Shown piece by piece: positions 18,015-26,822 of a DNA stretch of 64,000 nucleotides. The DNA comes from Olivibacter jilunii (GTDB lineage Bacteria; Bacteroidota; Bacteroidia; Sphingobacteriales; Sphingobacteriaceae), in the NCBI RefSeq assembly GCF_900607235.1, contig NZ_LR027848.1:186001-250000 (forward strand). Reading direction: 5' to 3'. Position numbers and translations under genes: made by a program. The stretch's first letter is position 1; every line of letters begins with the position of its first letter. The notes below the pieces were generated by a model. That model saw only the letters and a list, made by a program, of their open reading frames with translations, was not told the DNA's origin and searched no databases.

Positions 18015-18155
18015 TTGAATTAATTGGTTAAATGCATGTATTAACATTTTTTAACATTGATGCAAGCAATAAGCTTTAAGCCATAGGCGAGCGCCATTCA
18101 ACACTCGCCTTTTTGAACTTTTACTTTTTATTTTTGAATTTTTACTTTTTACTTT

Positions 18156-19727
18156 TTAATGCACATTCGACATATCCAGTTTAGCTTTCGCATTTTTCAG
18201 CATAAGGATAAAAGGCACACAGATTAAGAACATGATACCGATATATAAGAACACGTCCATGTAAGAAAGCACTGAAGCCTGGTTCATAAGCGACCCATCC
18301 ATCGCTTTCAGCGCGGCAGCTTTAGCTTGGTTGGGTGCCATACCATGTTGCATAAAATTACTTACCATCCCTTGATATCGCTGTTGAAACAAGGGATTGT
18401 TCGGGTTGATATGCTCAATTAAATTATTACGATGTAGGGCGTTTTGCCGGGTCATAAAGGTAGTAATCAAAGCGATACCGAAGGAACCACCTAACTGCCG
18501 CATCATCCCGGTGAAGGCTGCTCCTTGACCGATCTGCGCCCCTTTTAAGGTGGAAAGTGATAGGGTACTTACCGGAATGAATAGCATACTCATGGCTAAA
18601 CCGCGCAGCATCAGCATCCAAAAGAAATTGCCCTCCCCTGTATCCGGCGTTATAATACGAAAACCCCAAAAACAGAACATAAAGAAGAGAAACATTCCCA
18701 TAGCGGCCAGGTATTTTTGTTTCACCCCCCGCTGCAGGACCTGTCCGATGATCGGCATCATAAAGGCCGTGACCAATGAAGACGGCACCATCAAAAGACC
18801 CGCCTGATAAGCCGTCCAACCGAGGCTGTTTTGTGTATAAAGCGGAATAATGAATGTTGATCCGTACAAACCAAACCCCATAATAAAGGAAAGGATCGTG
18901 CCCACCCGTAAATTGGCATCTTTCAGTACGCGCAACTCGACAATCGGGTTTTTGACCGTGAGTTCGCGCCAGATAAATAAATAAACACAAGCCGCGCAAA
19001 GAATGGTAAAGGCCAAAATCATACTGTTATTGAACCAATCTTCTTCTTGTCCGCGTTCCAATACAAACTGCAACGATCCGACGGCCCCGGCCAGAAATAC
19101 AATCCCCCACCAGTCAATTTCCCGCGCCGACCGCTTCTCGCCGTATTTAGGACTTTTAACGAACTTAAGTGTCAGCATGGTTGCAATTACACCAATTGGA
19201 ATATTGATATAAAAGATGTAAGGCCAGCTATAATTTTCAACGATATACCCACCGAGCGGAGGTCCCAGCGTAGGTCCGACGATGACTCCCAAACCATACA
19301 AAGCCTGAGCCATGCTTCTCTTTTCAATCGGGTACACTTCCGTGATAATGGTTTGAGAGGTTACCAACAGGGCACCACCCCCTACCCCTTGTAGAAACCG
19401 GAATAAAATCAATTCCCACATGGCGGTTGAATTACCACACAGAAAAGAACATATGGTGAAAAGAATAACCGAGGCGGCGAAATAATTGCGCCGACCGAAT
19501 TGTTGAGAAAGGAAACTCGTTAGCGGCACTACGATGACGTTACCAATGGCATAAGCCGTAATGACCCAACCAATCTCGCTCAGCGTAGCGCCCATATTAC
19601 CGCGCATCTCATTGAGCGCAACATTGATGATGGTGGTATCCACAATCTCCAAGAGCGCACATAAAATAGCTGTTATGGTAATAATTGCCCGCCGCCAACC
19701 ATATTCAACTAAAGAATTTTGTTCCAT
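18156..19727 (-). CDS. DHA2-family MFS drug exporter (EmrB-like)
   Basis: The 523-aa inner-membrane transporter has a 14-helix pattern. Family features include TTIINVALNEMRGNMG in TM1, the loop motif QQFGRRNYFAAS, and the antiporter motif C GLGVIVGPTLGPPLGG in TM5. It probably exports drugs or other amphipathic compounds using the proton gradient. It is the last gene of the operon tetR-tolC-hlyD-mfs and completes a tripartite pump with the HlyD adaptor and TolC-like channel just upstream. Confidence 0.93.
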   Translation of the reverse strand: MEQNSLVEYGWRRAIITITAILCALLEIVDTTIINVALNEMRGNMGATLSEIGWVITAYAIGNVIVVPLTSFLSQQFGRRNYFAASVILFTICSFLCGNSTAMWELILFRFLQGVGGGALLVTSQTIITEVYPIEKRSMAQALYGLGVIVGPTLGPPLGGYIVENYSWPYIFYINIPIGVIATMLTLKFVKSPKYGEKRSAREIDWWGIVFLAGAVGSLQFVLERGQEEDWFNNSMILAFTILCAACVYLFIWRELTVKNPIVELRVLKDANLRVGTILSFIMGFGLYGSTFIIPLYTQNSLGWTAYQAGLLMVPSSLVTAFMMPIIGQVLQRGVKQKYLAAMGMFLFFMFCFWGFRIITPDTGEGNFFWMLMLRGLAMSMLFIPVSTLSLSTLKGAQIGQGAAFTGMMRQLGGSFGIALITTFMTRQNALHRNNLIEHINPNNPLFQQRYQGMVSNFMQHGMAPNQAKAAALKAMDGSLMNQASVLSYMDVFLYIGIMFLICVPFILMLKNAKAKLDMSNVH

Positions 19728-19823
19728 ATATTTTAAGATTTCAGCTTCCAGCCATCAGCAATCAGCTTTTTATTCAATACTTCCAATCTATAAATCCGAG
19801 AGCTGAAAGCTGATTTCCGATAG

Positions 19824-20936
19824 CTAATTAAGATGCACATCTACCAATACGTTCATTCCGGTACGGATTTTTTGAATCAATTCAGGACTTTGTCCCTCGT
19901 TAAAATCGATCCTCACCGGAATGCGCTGTACTACTTTCACAAAGTTACCGGAAGCGTTGTCGGGCGGTAACAAAGATTGAGCGGCACCGGTTGCCGGAGA
20001 GAAAGAAGCAACCACGCCTTCTAAGGTAGAGTCAGGATAAGCATCCACTTTAATAGACACTTTTTGTCCCGTTTTCATTTTAGTGAGTTGTGTCTCTTTA
20101 AAGTTTGCGATTACCCATTTTTCGGTAGTTGGAACAATGTTGAAAAGCGATTGCCCAGCTCCTAAAAATTGTCCCGGTTGCAAGTTCACTTTACCTACCT
20201 GACCGTCAATTGAAGCCGTAATCACGGTATAAGAAACATTTAACTTAGCTGCTTCCACTTCTGCTTCCCGTTGCTTAATGGTTGCCTCCGCTACCGATGC
20301 CTGCCCGGCACTAACGGATTTCTGCGTACCAACCGCAGCGGCTTGTCTTGCGGCCGATTGTTTCTGTGTTTGTAACACATCGAGCTGTCTTTGTGCCAAC
20401 TGTTTGGTGGCTAAAGCCTCTTCATACTGTTGTTGCGTAATGCTATGATCCTTAATCAGATTCTCGTAACGCTTAAAATCATTTTCTGCCCGCCAAAGAT
20501 TAACTTTTGCTGATTCAATCTGCGCTTCTACCGTGTTCACATTCACCTGAGAAGTACTGATATTGGCTTGGGCCACTTGAATACCCGCACCTGCTACATG
20601 GGCATTGCTCCGTGCGCTAGCCAATGAAGCCTCAGCCTGAGCTAAACTAACCTGATAATCCCGATCATCCAGGATCACCAAGGTATCTCCTTTATGCACC
20701 ATTTGGTTATCGCTTACGCGGACCTCCTTGATATAACCGGATACGCGCGGAATAACCGGACTGATCGTCGACACGATTTGTGCATCATCTGTTTCTTCGT
20801 GTTTCTGAGCGTGTAAATATTTAATTACACCATATGTTCCTCCCACTAGGATGAGCAGAACGAAAACAATCGCAAAACCCTTATTTCCGGATTTTTTTTC
20901 CGGTTCTTTTGCCGTAGTTTGATTATTGGTTTCCAT
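19824..20936 (-). CDS. HlyD-family membrane fusion protein (EmrA-like)
   Basis: The 370-aa periplasmic adaptor has a short cytoplasmic Lys/Glu-rich N-terminus and one transmembrane helix (FAIVFVLLILVGGTYGV). A lipoyl half-motif at about 60-90 (VIPRVSGYIKEVRVSDNQMV) is followed by a long Ala/Gln-rich coiled-coil hairpin (about 95-225), the second lipoyl half (ASIDGQVGKVNLQPGQF) and a beta-barrel domain. It bridges the MFS exporter and the outer-membrane channel. The intergenic space to the MFS gene is filled by TCAGC-rich repeats. Confidence 0.93.
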   Translation of the reverse strand: METNNQTTAKEPEKKSGNKGFAIVFVLLILVGGTYGVIKYLHAQKHEETDDAQIVSTISPVIPRVSGYIKEVRVSDNQMVHKGDTLVILDDRDYQVSLAQAEASLASARSNAHVAGAGIQVAQANISTSQVNVNTVEAQIESAKVNLWRAENDFKRYENLIKDHSITQQQYEEALATKQLAQRQLDVLQTQKQSAARQAAAVGTQKSVSAGQASVAEATIKQREAEVEAAKLNVSYTVITASIDGQVGKVNLQPGQFLGAGQSLFNIVPTTEKWVIANFKETQLTKMKTGQKVSIKVDAYPDSTLEGVVASFSPATGAAQSLLPPDNASGNFVKVVQRIPVRIDFNEGQSPELIQKIRTGMNVLVDVHLN

Positions 20937-20971
20937 ATTTTATTGCTAATACCTTTAAATCTCTTATTTGT

Positions 20972-22321
20972 TTATTCCCCTACGCTTACACCAGCGCTTT
21001 CATACAATTTATTATAAGCTACTACCGCATCGGCCTTTGCATATTCATAATCAATGCCTGCCTGTAAACGAGCCACATCGGCGTCCAACAAGTCGGTGGT
21101 AGTGGCTAGGCTGTTATCATATTTATTTTTAGTAATGCGATAATTCTCATTGGCTTGTTCCACGGCCTTTTCATATACTTGAATTTTTTTCAGGCTTTGC
21201 GTATAATCCTGATATGCTTTATGTATATCGATCCGTATCCCATCTTTCAATTGTTCCTGGTTCCATGCCAATTGTTCCTCCTGCGCTTTAGCCTGTTTAA
21301 CTTTTGCTCCTGCTTTGTAAAGCGAAGCTAAATTATAACTCAAACCTACCCCGGCATTTAGGGCGTTGGTAACGGTTAGTGCGTGTGGAACATTGATACC
21401 GACATATCCCGCCGAAACCGCAAAAGACGGGTAGTACGATCCTTTTGCTACTTTCACATTCGCATGTGCAGCATCTTGTCGGCTCGAGAGCGCCTTGAAA
21501 TCGGCGCGATTGTCCAAAGCCAGGCTTTCCCAGTCGGCCAGCGACTTGACTTGAGGTTTAACAGAAAGACCGGTGGTGTCTAAAACCAACCTGGTGCTTT
21601 CATCTAACCCCAGCATTAAATCAAAATTAAAATTTGTTATCTTCTCATTGTTCTCGGCATTCAGCAGCGCCAATTCTAAATTGCTTTCCTGAAGTTGAAC
21701 TTTTAAGAGGTCATTTCTAGCCACCAGACCGTTCGCCTCCATATTAGCGAAATCTTTTACGCGCTGCTTTGAAGTATTCAGGTTTTCTGTCACCAGTTTT
21801 ACCGCTGCTTGTGCTTTATATAAATTATAATACGCGGCAATGGTATTTTGTATCACCTCTTGCTTGTTCCGTTCGGCATCCAGTTCAGCTGCTTTTTCCA
21901 AATATTTAGCCGAAGCAATGCCATTAGTAATTTTACCACCGGCGAAAATCGGCAAGCTAGCGGTAGCCATCCCAAACATAGCTTGGCTAACATTCGGCAT
22001 TTCGCTACCCGAACCTTCCCCTGATTCTTCCGATCCGGATCCCTGTAACTTAAAATCCACATTCGGTTTATTAACCCGCATGTATTGTCCGGAAATATCA
22101 ATATCGGGCAGGCGGTTATCCTTCGCTTCTTGCAAAGAAGCTAAGGCCTGTTTAACCTTACTATCGCTCACTTTTAATTCTTTACTGTTTTCCAAGCTTA
22201 AATCAATCGCTTGTTGTAAAGTGAGCGTTCTTTGTTCCTGTGCTAACACCGTATTGCCTGCTATAACCAGCAAGCAACACCCTACTAAAAGTTTATTCAC
22301 TTTATTTATTATATTATCCAT
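20972..22321 (-). CDS. TolC-like outer-membrane efflux protein
   Basis: The ATG at 22321 gives a 449-aa protein with a clear signal peptide (LLVGCCLLVIAGNTVLAQ). A longer frame reaches 22468, but its extra 49 residues overlap tetR and lack signal character, so 22321 is preferred. Two OEP repeats follow, each starting with a helix like LQQAIDLSLENSKELKVSDSKV and ending in long coiled-coil helices. The gene lies 8 bp after the tetR stop. Confidence 0.92.
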   Translation of the reverse strand: MDNIINKVNKLLVGCCLLVIAGNTVLAQEQRTLTLQQAIDLSLENSKELKVSDSKVKQALASLQEAKDNRLPDIDISGQYMRVNKPNVDFKLQGSGSEESGEGSGSEMPNVSQAMFGMATASLPIFAGGKITNGIASAKYLEKAAELDAERNKQEVIQNTIAAYYNLYKAQAAVKLVTENLNTSKQRVKDFANMEANGLVARNDLLKVQLQESNLELALLNAENNEKITNFNFDLMLGLDESTRLVLDTTGLSVKPQVKSLADWESLALDNRADFKALSSRQDAAHANVKVAKGSYYPSFAVSAGYVGINVPHALTVTNALNAGVGLSYNLASLYKAGAKVKQAKAQEEQLAWNQEQLKDGIRIDIHKAYQDYTQSLKKIQVYEKAVEQANENYRITKNKYDNSLATTTDLLDADVARLQAGIDYEYAKADAVVAYNKLYESAGVSVGE

Positions 22322-22329
22322 TTTTGCTC

Positions 22330-22974
22330 TTATCTTTTTAATTCCGGTTGGGTCAGGTAAGCAATGAACATTTGCTTGAGATGATTCCGCAGTATTTTGA
22401 TTTTTTCCTGTTGAAAATTCTCGGCTTCCGAGCCTTCCAGCTTGGCATTTTGTGCTTCGTAGCGACAATTGGCGAGCATCTGATTCACACTTCCAATCAA
22501 TACGGAGGATAAAAAGAACACGTTTACATCCTTACGAAAAACACCAAGCCGCTGTCCCGCCTTTACAGCTCGCTCCATGAGCTTCCGGTTTTTGGTTTTC
22601 ATCTCAAAAATCATATCAAACAGCGGTCCTTCCTGTAAAATACTGGCTTCGCGGGTCATAAGTCGATTAAATCGTTGCCTACTGTAGAGCGTGTCAATAA
22701 ATACATCGATTATCTGTTCGACTTTTTCAAAGGCTGTACTGTCCTTTTCATAAAGAATACTCTCTAATTTGCCCGTAATAAACGTAAAGTGCTTTTTAAA
22801 AAGGGCTTCCAGCAATTTTTCTTTCGATCCGAAGTAGTAGGACACCATGGCTACATTGACTTCCGCGGCCTGTGCAATATCGCGGATGGAGGTCTTATCA
22901 TATCCCTTCTCTGAAAATAAACGAAGGGCGGTGTCCATAATCAAAAGCTGCTTCTCACTGTATTCAGTCATCAC
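22330..22974 (-). CDS. TetR/AcrR-family regulator of the efflux operon
   Basis: The 214-aa protein has a typical TetR helix-turn-helix in residues 8-55 (LFSEKGYDKTSIRDIAQAAEVN, VAMVSYYFGSKEKLLEALF) and an all-helical ligand domain. It is first in the operon with the TolC, HlyD and MFS genes. Two near-identical palindromic sites overlap its promoter, so autorepression of the whole operon, relieved by a pump substrate, is the likely control. Confidence 0.93.
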   Translation of the reverse strand: MMTEYSEKQLLIMDTALRLFSEKGYDKTSIRDIAQAAEVNVAMVSYYFGSKEKLLEALFKKHFTFITGKLESILYEKDSTAFEKVEQIIDVFIDTLYSRQRFNRLMTREASILQEGPLFDMIFEMKTKNRKLMERAVKAGQRLGVFRKDVNVFFLSSVLIGSVNQMLANCRYEAQNAKLEGSEAENFQQEKIKILRNHLKQMFIAYLTQPELKR

Positions 22975-23360
22975 TTAATGAATTAATGGGCGCAAAGTTA
23001 AACAAACGTTTAATTCAAACAAGCGTTTAACTCATTTGATAACATTAACGTAACACGCATCTGAAATAATCTATTGAAAATCAACAAATTATGAATTGTC
23101 TTTTTTTTGTAAAACGATTTCGTGTTGTTGAGTGACGGAATTAATGATGAATAACCGAACAAAGTGTGTTCATGAACACTTAAAAAACAGATAGTGAATA
23201 ATTAGCTAATGGGATAATTATTCATTAGTGTTAACTTCAAAGGGCATTATTCATAGTCAATTACTTTTTTATTGGCATTCATGAGCTCATTGCACTCGGT
23301 TCATGAGCTCCCCTAGGGTCGGTTAGCCAATGTAAGCAGAAAAACCATTGCCAATCGCTG
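22975..23360. other. Intergenic region upstream of the efflux operon
   Basis: Besides the tetR promoter/operators, this 386-bp AT-rich stretch holds a 14-bp perfect palindrome (23166-23179, GTGTTCATGAACAC), a 10-bp perfect inverted repeat (23195-23204 with 23215-23224), and two copies of TTCATGAGCTC exactly 22 bp apart (23278, 23300). No ORF was seen. Confidence 0.65.
22993..23030 (-). promoter_or_regulatory. tetR promoter with two tandem TetR operators
   Basis: On the minus strand TTG (23022-23020) and TAACTTTG (23000-22993) are 19 bp apart, a consensus promoter with a 5' leader of about 12 nt. Two palindromes overlap it: TTAAACAAACGTTTAA (22998-23013) and TCAAACAAGCGTTTAA (23015-23030). 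They share AAACAA-C-GTTT cores at 17-bp spacing. Confidence 0.75.
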
Positions 23361-23966
23361 CTAAATAAGTCTTCCTTTAATCACTAAAGTGCGCGCTAAT
23401 TTGTCGTGGACACACTGTTGCTTACGATCCATAAAGCCAATTAAATAACTCACGCCTAAAGTCAGTAAGCCTGTAATTTTGGCCATATTTCTCCAAAGCG
23501 CTCTTCCAAAGCCGATAGGATTGCCTTTCGTGTCGGTTACTTTAATTTGCAACAGCAATTTTCCAGGTGAAGCGTTTTTAGCGGAGCCCTCACCGATCAC
23601 ACATATAATGAATTTGAATAAAGGAACTGTCAATAGGCCGAAAAGGAGGTAAGTCCATTGCTCCTGTTTATGCTCGGCTTTGATCACAATCGCCAGGGCG
23701 AAACAACAGTAAATGAGAAAAGCGAAAAAATAGTCGATGGCCGCAGCTAGTAGCCTAACATCTAAGGTAGCATAGTATTGAGGCAGCGCCCGTTCGTATG
23801 CTATGCCCAATTTTGTACTGAGATCCGGAATTTCCCTCAGTTCTTTGTAATCATCCCAACCGTCTTCCTTGATAAAGTCTGTACCCACTAATCCCATCGT
23901 CCTTAGTTCCGATAAACTAAGTGGTCCAAATGGTTTGCCATTTTTTACTATGTAGTATGCTGTCAA
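23361..23966 (-). CDS. GYF_2-RDD membrane protein
   Basis: The 201-aa protein has an N-terminal GYF_2 domain (residues 1-50: YYIVKNGKPFGPLSLSEL) and an RDD domain with about four hydrophobic segments (LDVRLLAAAIDYFFAFLIYC, ASPGKLLLQIKVTD, and others). RDD proteins are inner-membrane proteins of uncertain role. It is on the same strand as the LiaF-like and PspC genes, separated by a repeat-rich gap. A TAATTTTG element lies at 23984-23991. Confidence 0.88.
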   Translation of the reverse strand: MTAYYIVKNGKPFGPLSLSELRTMGLVGTDFIKEDGWDDYKELREIPDLSTKLGIAYERALPQYYATLDVRLLAAAIDYFFAFLIYCCFALAIVIKAEHKQEQWTYLLFGLLTVPLFKFIICVIGEGSAKNASPGKLLLQIKVTDTKGNPIGFGRALWRNMAKITGLLTLGVSYLIGFMDRKQQCVHDKLARTLVIKGRLI

Positions 23967-24213
23967 ATTAAAAAGTAAAAAGTCAAAATTAAAAATTCAA
24001 AAAGCCTCCCTCCCGGAAGATGGCCCGCTCCAGCAGGGATGACCTGTCTCCCGGAGGGATGATAAAAAACATCCTACCTTACACCAATCTCATCCAACAG
24101 CTCATACCTAAAATCTAAAACGTTATGCGCTAAACCGCTAACGCCTAAAACCTAATACCTTAATACCTCATGCTCTAAGCCCTAAAGCTCATGCCCAAAA
24201 CCCTACACCTCCA
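23967..24213. repeat. Intergenic repeats (AAAAGTAAAAA and CTAAAACCTAA types)
   Basis: The left part carries AAAAAGTAAAAAGTC units whose complement also occurs at 18116-18160. The middle has CTCCCTCCCGGAAGATG and CTCCCGGAGGGATGA inverted copies around 24005-24062. The right part is made of CTAAAACCTAATACCTTAATACC-type units. Confidence 0.6.
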
Positions 24214-25170
24214 CTAATATCTTTTTACCGAAAATGAACTAAGCCCACCCTTTAAATCAATTAAATATTTATTTCCTGCCTGTTCAAAGCCTTCCGTTAT
24301 ATAAGACCCATCGTTCTGTTTAATAAATCCGGGAAATTCCTTAGAAGATAATCCGGACTTCACATCAATCCGGGCAGCGGCTTCCTTGGGAATTTCTATT
24401 TCTACGCTTGCTACACCTGACTCTGCGTCAATGATTGACTCGCCAATCGGCATACCCAGTTTTGTCTCAAAAGAAGCAGCGCCTCCTTTGAGCGTAAGGC
24501 GTTCAATTTTATATCGGCTTAAGTCGAAATCGACGGCTCCGGCTCCGACATCCACTCTGATAGTCCAAAGCGGGTTGGTATTCAAAGACATCTCAACCTC
24601 ATTGTTTCCCTCACCATCGATATTCCAGTTCTTTTTCTTTACATCCTTCATTCTAAAGGTCAATTCAGCCACCGAGTCTTTGGTAGTCGTTTGAAGTACA
24701 TGCCCCGAAAAAACACCACGCGAATGCGCGCTAAACAGTTCCGCGGCCTCCCCATCCATCTTGTACTCAACGGCACCACCTTTGATTTCGAGGTGGGCTT
24801 TTCGAATGCTTGGGCTATAGGGGCTCGAAAAATCCGCATTTTTCACCTCCCCGGCGATGTCGTTATCCCCCCGGTCTTTATTATCACCGCCGTCTTCATA
24901 GCTTATATGCCCTCCCCATATTCTACTCGGTTTTGATACCTGAAAGCCTATAAAAATCAAAACCGCAATAGTTGCAACCACTGAGATGGCATTGCCTACC
25001 CCATGCTTAGGTAACAGCAAGTTAACCCCCAGAATGATCAGAAACACCGGCCAAAAACGCCATAAACTCGACCAATAAAAAGAGATAACTCCCGTGTTAC
25101 TTAATAGCCACATGACGCCGATAAAAAGCAGCACCAATCCCCAATTTAATCTTTCTCTATTCATATTCAA
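24214..25170 (-). CDS. LiaF-like membrane protein with toast-rack-type domain
   Basis: The 318-aa protein starts with a LiaI/LiaF-like membrane region (DUF5668): LNWGLVLLFIGVMWLLSNTG, WPVFLIILGVNLLLP, AISVVATIAVLIFIGFQV. The rest (about 110-318) is a beta-rich soluble domain with repeating GG motifs (LEIKGGAVEYKM, LTLKGGAASFE, LKGGLSSFSV). In related systems such proteins join PspC in sensing or buffering envelope stress. It lies 83 bp downstream of the PspC gene. Confidence 0.83.
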   Translation of the reverse strand: MNMNRERLNWGLVLLFIGVMWLLSNTGVISFYWSSLWRFWPVFLIILGVNLLLPKHGVGNAISVVATIAVLIFIGFQVSKPSRIWGGHISYEDGGDNKDRGDNDIAGEVKNADFSSPYSPSIRKAHLEIKGGAVEYKMDGEAAELFSAHSRGVFSGHVLQTTTKDSVAELTFRMKDVKKKNWNIDGEGNNEVEMSLNTNPLWTIRVDVGAGAVDFDLSRYKIERLTLKGGAASFETKLGMPIGESIIDAESGVASVEIEIPKEAAARIDVKSGLSSKEFPGFIKQNDGSYITEGFEQAGNKYLIDLKGGLSSFSVKRY

Positions 25171-25253
25171 TATATCTTAACGGTCGACACCAAGGAGCAC
25201 GACCTATTGCTCCGTTTTATACCACAGCGTTACAGTTTGTTTTATGTACGCAG

Positions 25254-25802
25254 CTACGAAGGTTGTTCCGATTCGCTCTCTTCCGGTTTTTCCTTATCCT
25301 TAGGTTGTGCTATCAGTGGCTCTTCCGCTGCCTGACCTTTTCCGAGCTTGAAAGAGCTAAAGATGCTTATCAGTCCACCCACCACAAAAACAAGCGGCCA
25401 GTATTTGATAAGCTCCTCCCAAGTAATAAAATCCAATTGCAATAACAAAAAGAAAGTACCAATGAGCAGCAACGCGACGCCTACCGACCTTCGTTCCCTC
25501 TGTTTTCGCCGTTCCAAGTGATGGAATACATCCTCTCCTCCTACCGTAAACGTCTTCTCCATGTGCGGCCGGCCGTAGGGTTCCTGAAACCCGGGAAAAA
25601 CAAAAGGTTTACGAGGTACTACAATCCACATAATCACATAGGCGATCGGACCTATCAGGCCAATCCCCGCAGCACTAAAAAATATGCTGAGTACAAAAAT
25701 CACCCGTATCCAGGCCTTATCAATACCCAGATATTCCCCCAGGCCGGCACAGACGCCACCAAGCATGCCTTCCTGTTCATTTCTCCTAAGTTCCTTTTCC
25801 AT
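25254..25802 (-). CDS. PspC-domain protein
   Basis: The 182-aa protein starts with a PspC domain (LRRNEQEGMLGGVCAGLGEY, then a transmembrane segment, VIMWIVVPRKP). A basic loop (HHLERRKQRERR), two further hydrophobic segments and a charged tail follow. PspC proteins act in envelope-stress responses at the inner membrane. Pairing with the LiaF-like gene downstream supports that role; no PspA or PspF was seen. Confidence 0.88.
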   Translation of the reverse strand: MEKELRRNEQEGMLGGVCAGLGEYLGIDKAWIRVIFVLSIFFSAAGIGLIGPIAYVIMWIVVPRKPFVFPGFQEPYGRPHMEKTFTVGGEDVFHHLERRKQRERRSVGVALLLIGTFFLLLQLDFITWEELIKYWPLVFVVGGLISIFSSFKLGKGQAAEEPLIAQPKDKEKPEESESEQPS

Positions 25803-25947
25803 GGTTATAAGCTATATGCTGTAATTTTTAGCCATCGGAAATCAGCTTCACTTTAGGCTTGAGCCATAGACGATAAGCTTTAAGCTTGCCCACCATCACA
25901 TTGGCTAATCATTGGCTCATCGCCACATCACCGCTTCCAACACCCAA

Positions 25948-26655
25948 CTAAATCTCCAAATCGAGCGGCCTGATAACGATTTCATCCACATTAGCTCCTT
26001 TGCTCATCTTTAAGCAAGTCACTACGGCATCTGCAATATCCTCCGCTGCTACAAATTTCTCAGAAGGGATATCCACACCCTCCCAAGAAGAAGTATACGT
26101 AGAGCCCGGAATAATTTCTGTAACCTTAACCCCATATGTTCCAAGCTCTTGCCTCAATATAGCTGTTAGACCATGTACTGCATACTTTGTTACACTGTAT
26201 GAAGCAGCTTTTACAAAAGGCGATTTACCGGCTACCGATCCGACATTGAAAACGTGTCCACTCTTTCTTTGACACATTTTCTTACCAAAATAAACAGCCA
26301 AATAATGCGTACACAGCACGTTAACCGCCAAGTGATCGGCCAAAGATTCGGGTGATTCCTCCAAAAAGCCCCCCGGTACAAAAAGTCCGACGTTATTCAC
26401 TAAGACATCCAAGTGAGAAAAAAAAGCATCGGTTTGCAGGGCCAGTGCTTTCACTTGCTGCTGATCCTTACAATCTGCAACCTGATAATAAAAACGTTGA
26501 TTCGGATACCGGGATTCAAGCGCTGATTGTAAGGTAAGTAAGTCATTTTCTGTTCTGGCAGACAGCAAAATATCAAATCCTTCTTTTGCCAAAGCACAGG
26601 CAATGCTCTTTCCAATTCCTTTGGTGGCACCCGTAATGAGCGCACATTTTTTCAT
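25948..26655 (-). CDS. Classical short-chain dehydrogenase/reductase
   Basis: The 235-aa SDR has TGATKGIG at residues 8-15, NNVG at 87-90, and the catalytic Ser140, Tyr153 and Lys157. It is of the ketoacyl-ACP-reductase-like type, NAD(P)-dependent; substrate unknown. It is divergent from the MlaE gene and carries a TATATTTG promoter element at 26710-26717. The C-terminus (EIVIRPLDLEI) is typical of the family. Confidence 0.88.
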   Translation of the reverse strand: MKKCALITGATKGIGKSIACALAKEGFDILLSARTENDLLTLQSALESRYPNQRFYYQVADCKDQQQVKALALQTDAFFSHLDVLVNNVGLFVPGGFLEESPESLADHLAVNVLCTHYLAVYFGKKMCQRKSGHVFNVGSVAGKSPFVKAASYSVTKYAVHGLTAILRQELGTYGVKVTEIIPGSTYTSSWEGVDIPSEKFVAAEDIADAVVTCLKMSKGANVDEIVIRPLDLEI

Positions 26656-26709
26656 ATCGTTATAAATTATTAATGTTGATTGTTCGCTTTAGGCTCTTTG
26701 CCCAACAAA

Positions 26710-26717
26710 CAAATATA
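26710..26717 (-). promoter_or_regulatory. -7 element of the SDR gene
   Basis: The minus strand reads TATATTTG, about 55 bp before the ATG. Confidence 0.45.
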
Positions 26718-26759
26718 TCAAATTGCTGTTTGTATTTCTGTTTAGCCAGCCGAATCGCT

Positions 26760-26793
26760 AAATTGCATATGAATGCAATTTTATATAAGTTTG
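26760..26793 (+). promoter_or_regulatory. mlaE promoter overlapping a 9-bp inverted repeat
   Basis: TTG (26763-26765) and TAAGTTTG (26786-26793) are 20 bp apart, 29 bp before the ATG. A perfect inverted repeat, AAATTGCAT (26760-26768) and ATGCAATTT (26773-26781), covers the -33 element and the spacer. This is where a repressor would sit. Confidence 0.65.
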
Positions 26794-26822
26794 GTGATAA
26801 TATATTTTCTTGAGACACATAT

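Noticed and set aside
18085-18115. T-tailed hairpin AGGCGAG/CTCGCCT on the plus strand
   Set aside because: No plus-strand gene lies upstream and the T-run is on the wrong side for the MFS or FKBP genes; more likely part of the intergenic repeats.
21840-22367. 175-codon plus-strand frame opposite the TolC-like gene
   Set aside because: Shadow frame; the opposite strand encodes a clear OEP protein.
22322-22468. N-terminal extension of the TolC-like protein
   Set aside because: The frame is open, but it overlaps tetR and has no signal character; the ATG at 22321 gives a standard signal peptide.
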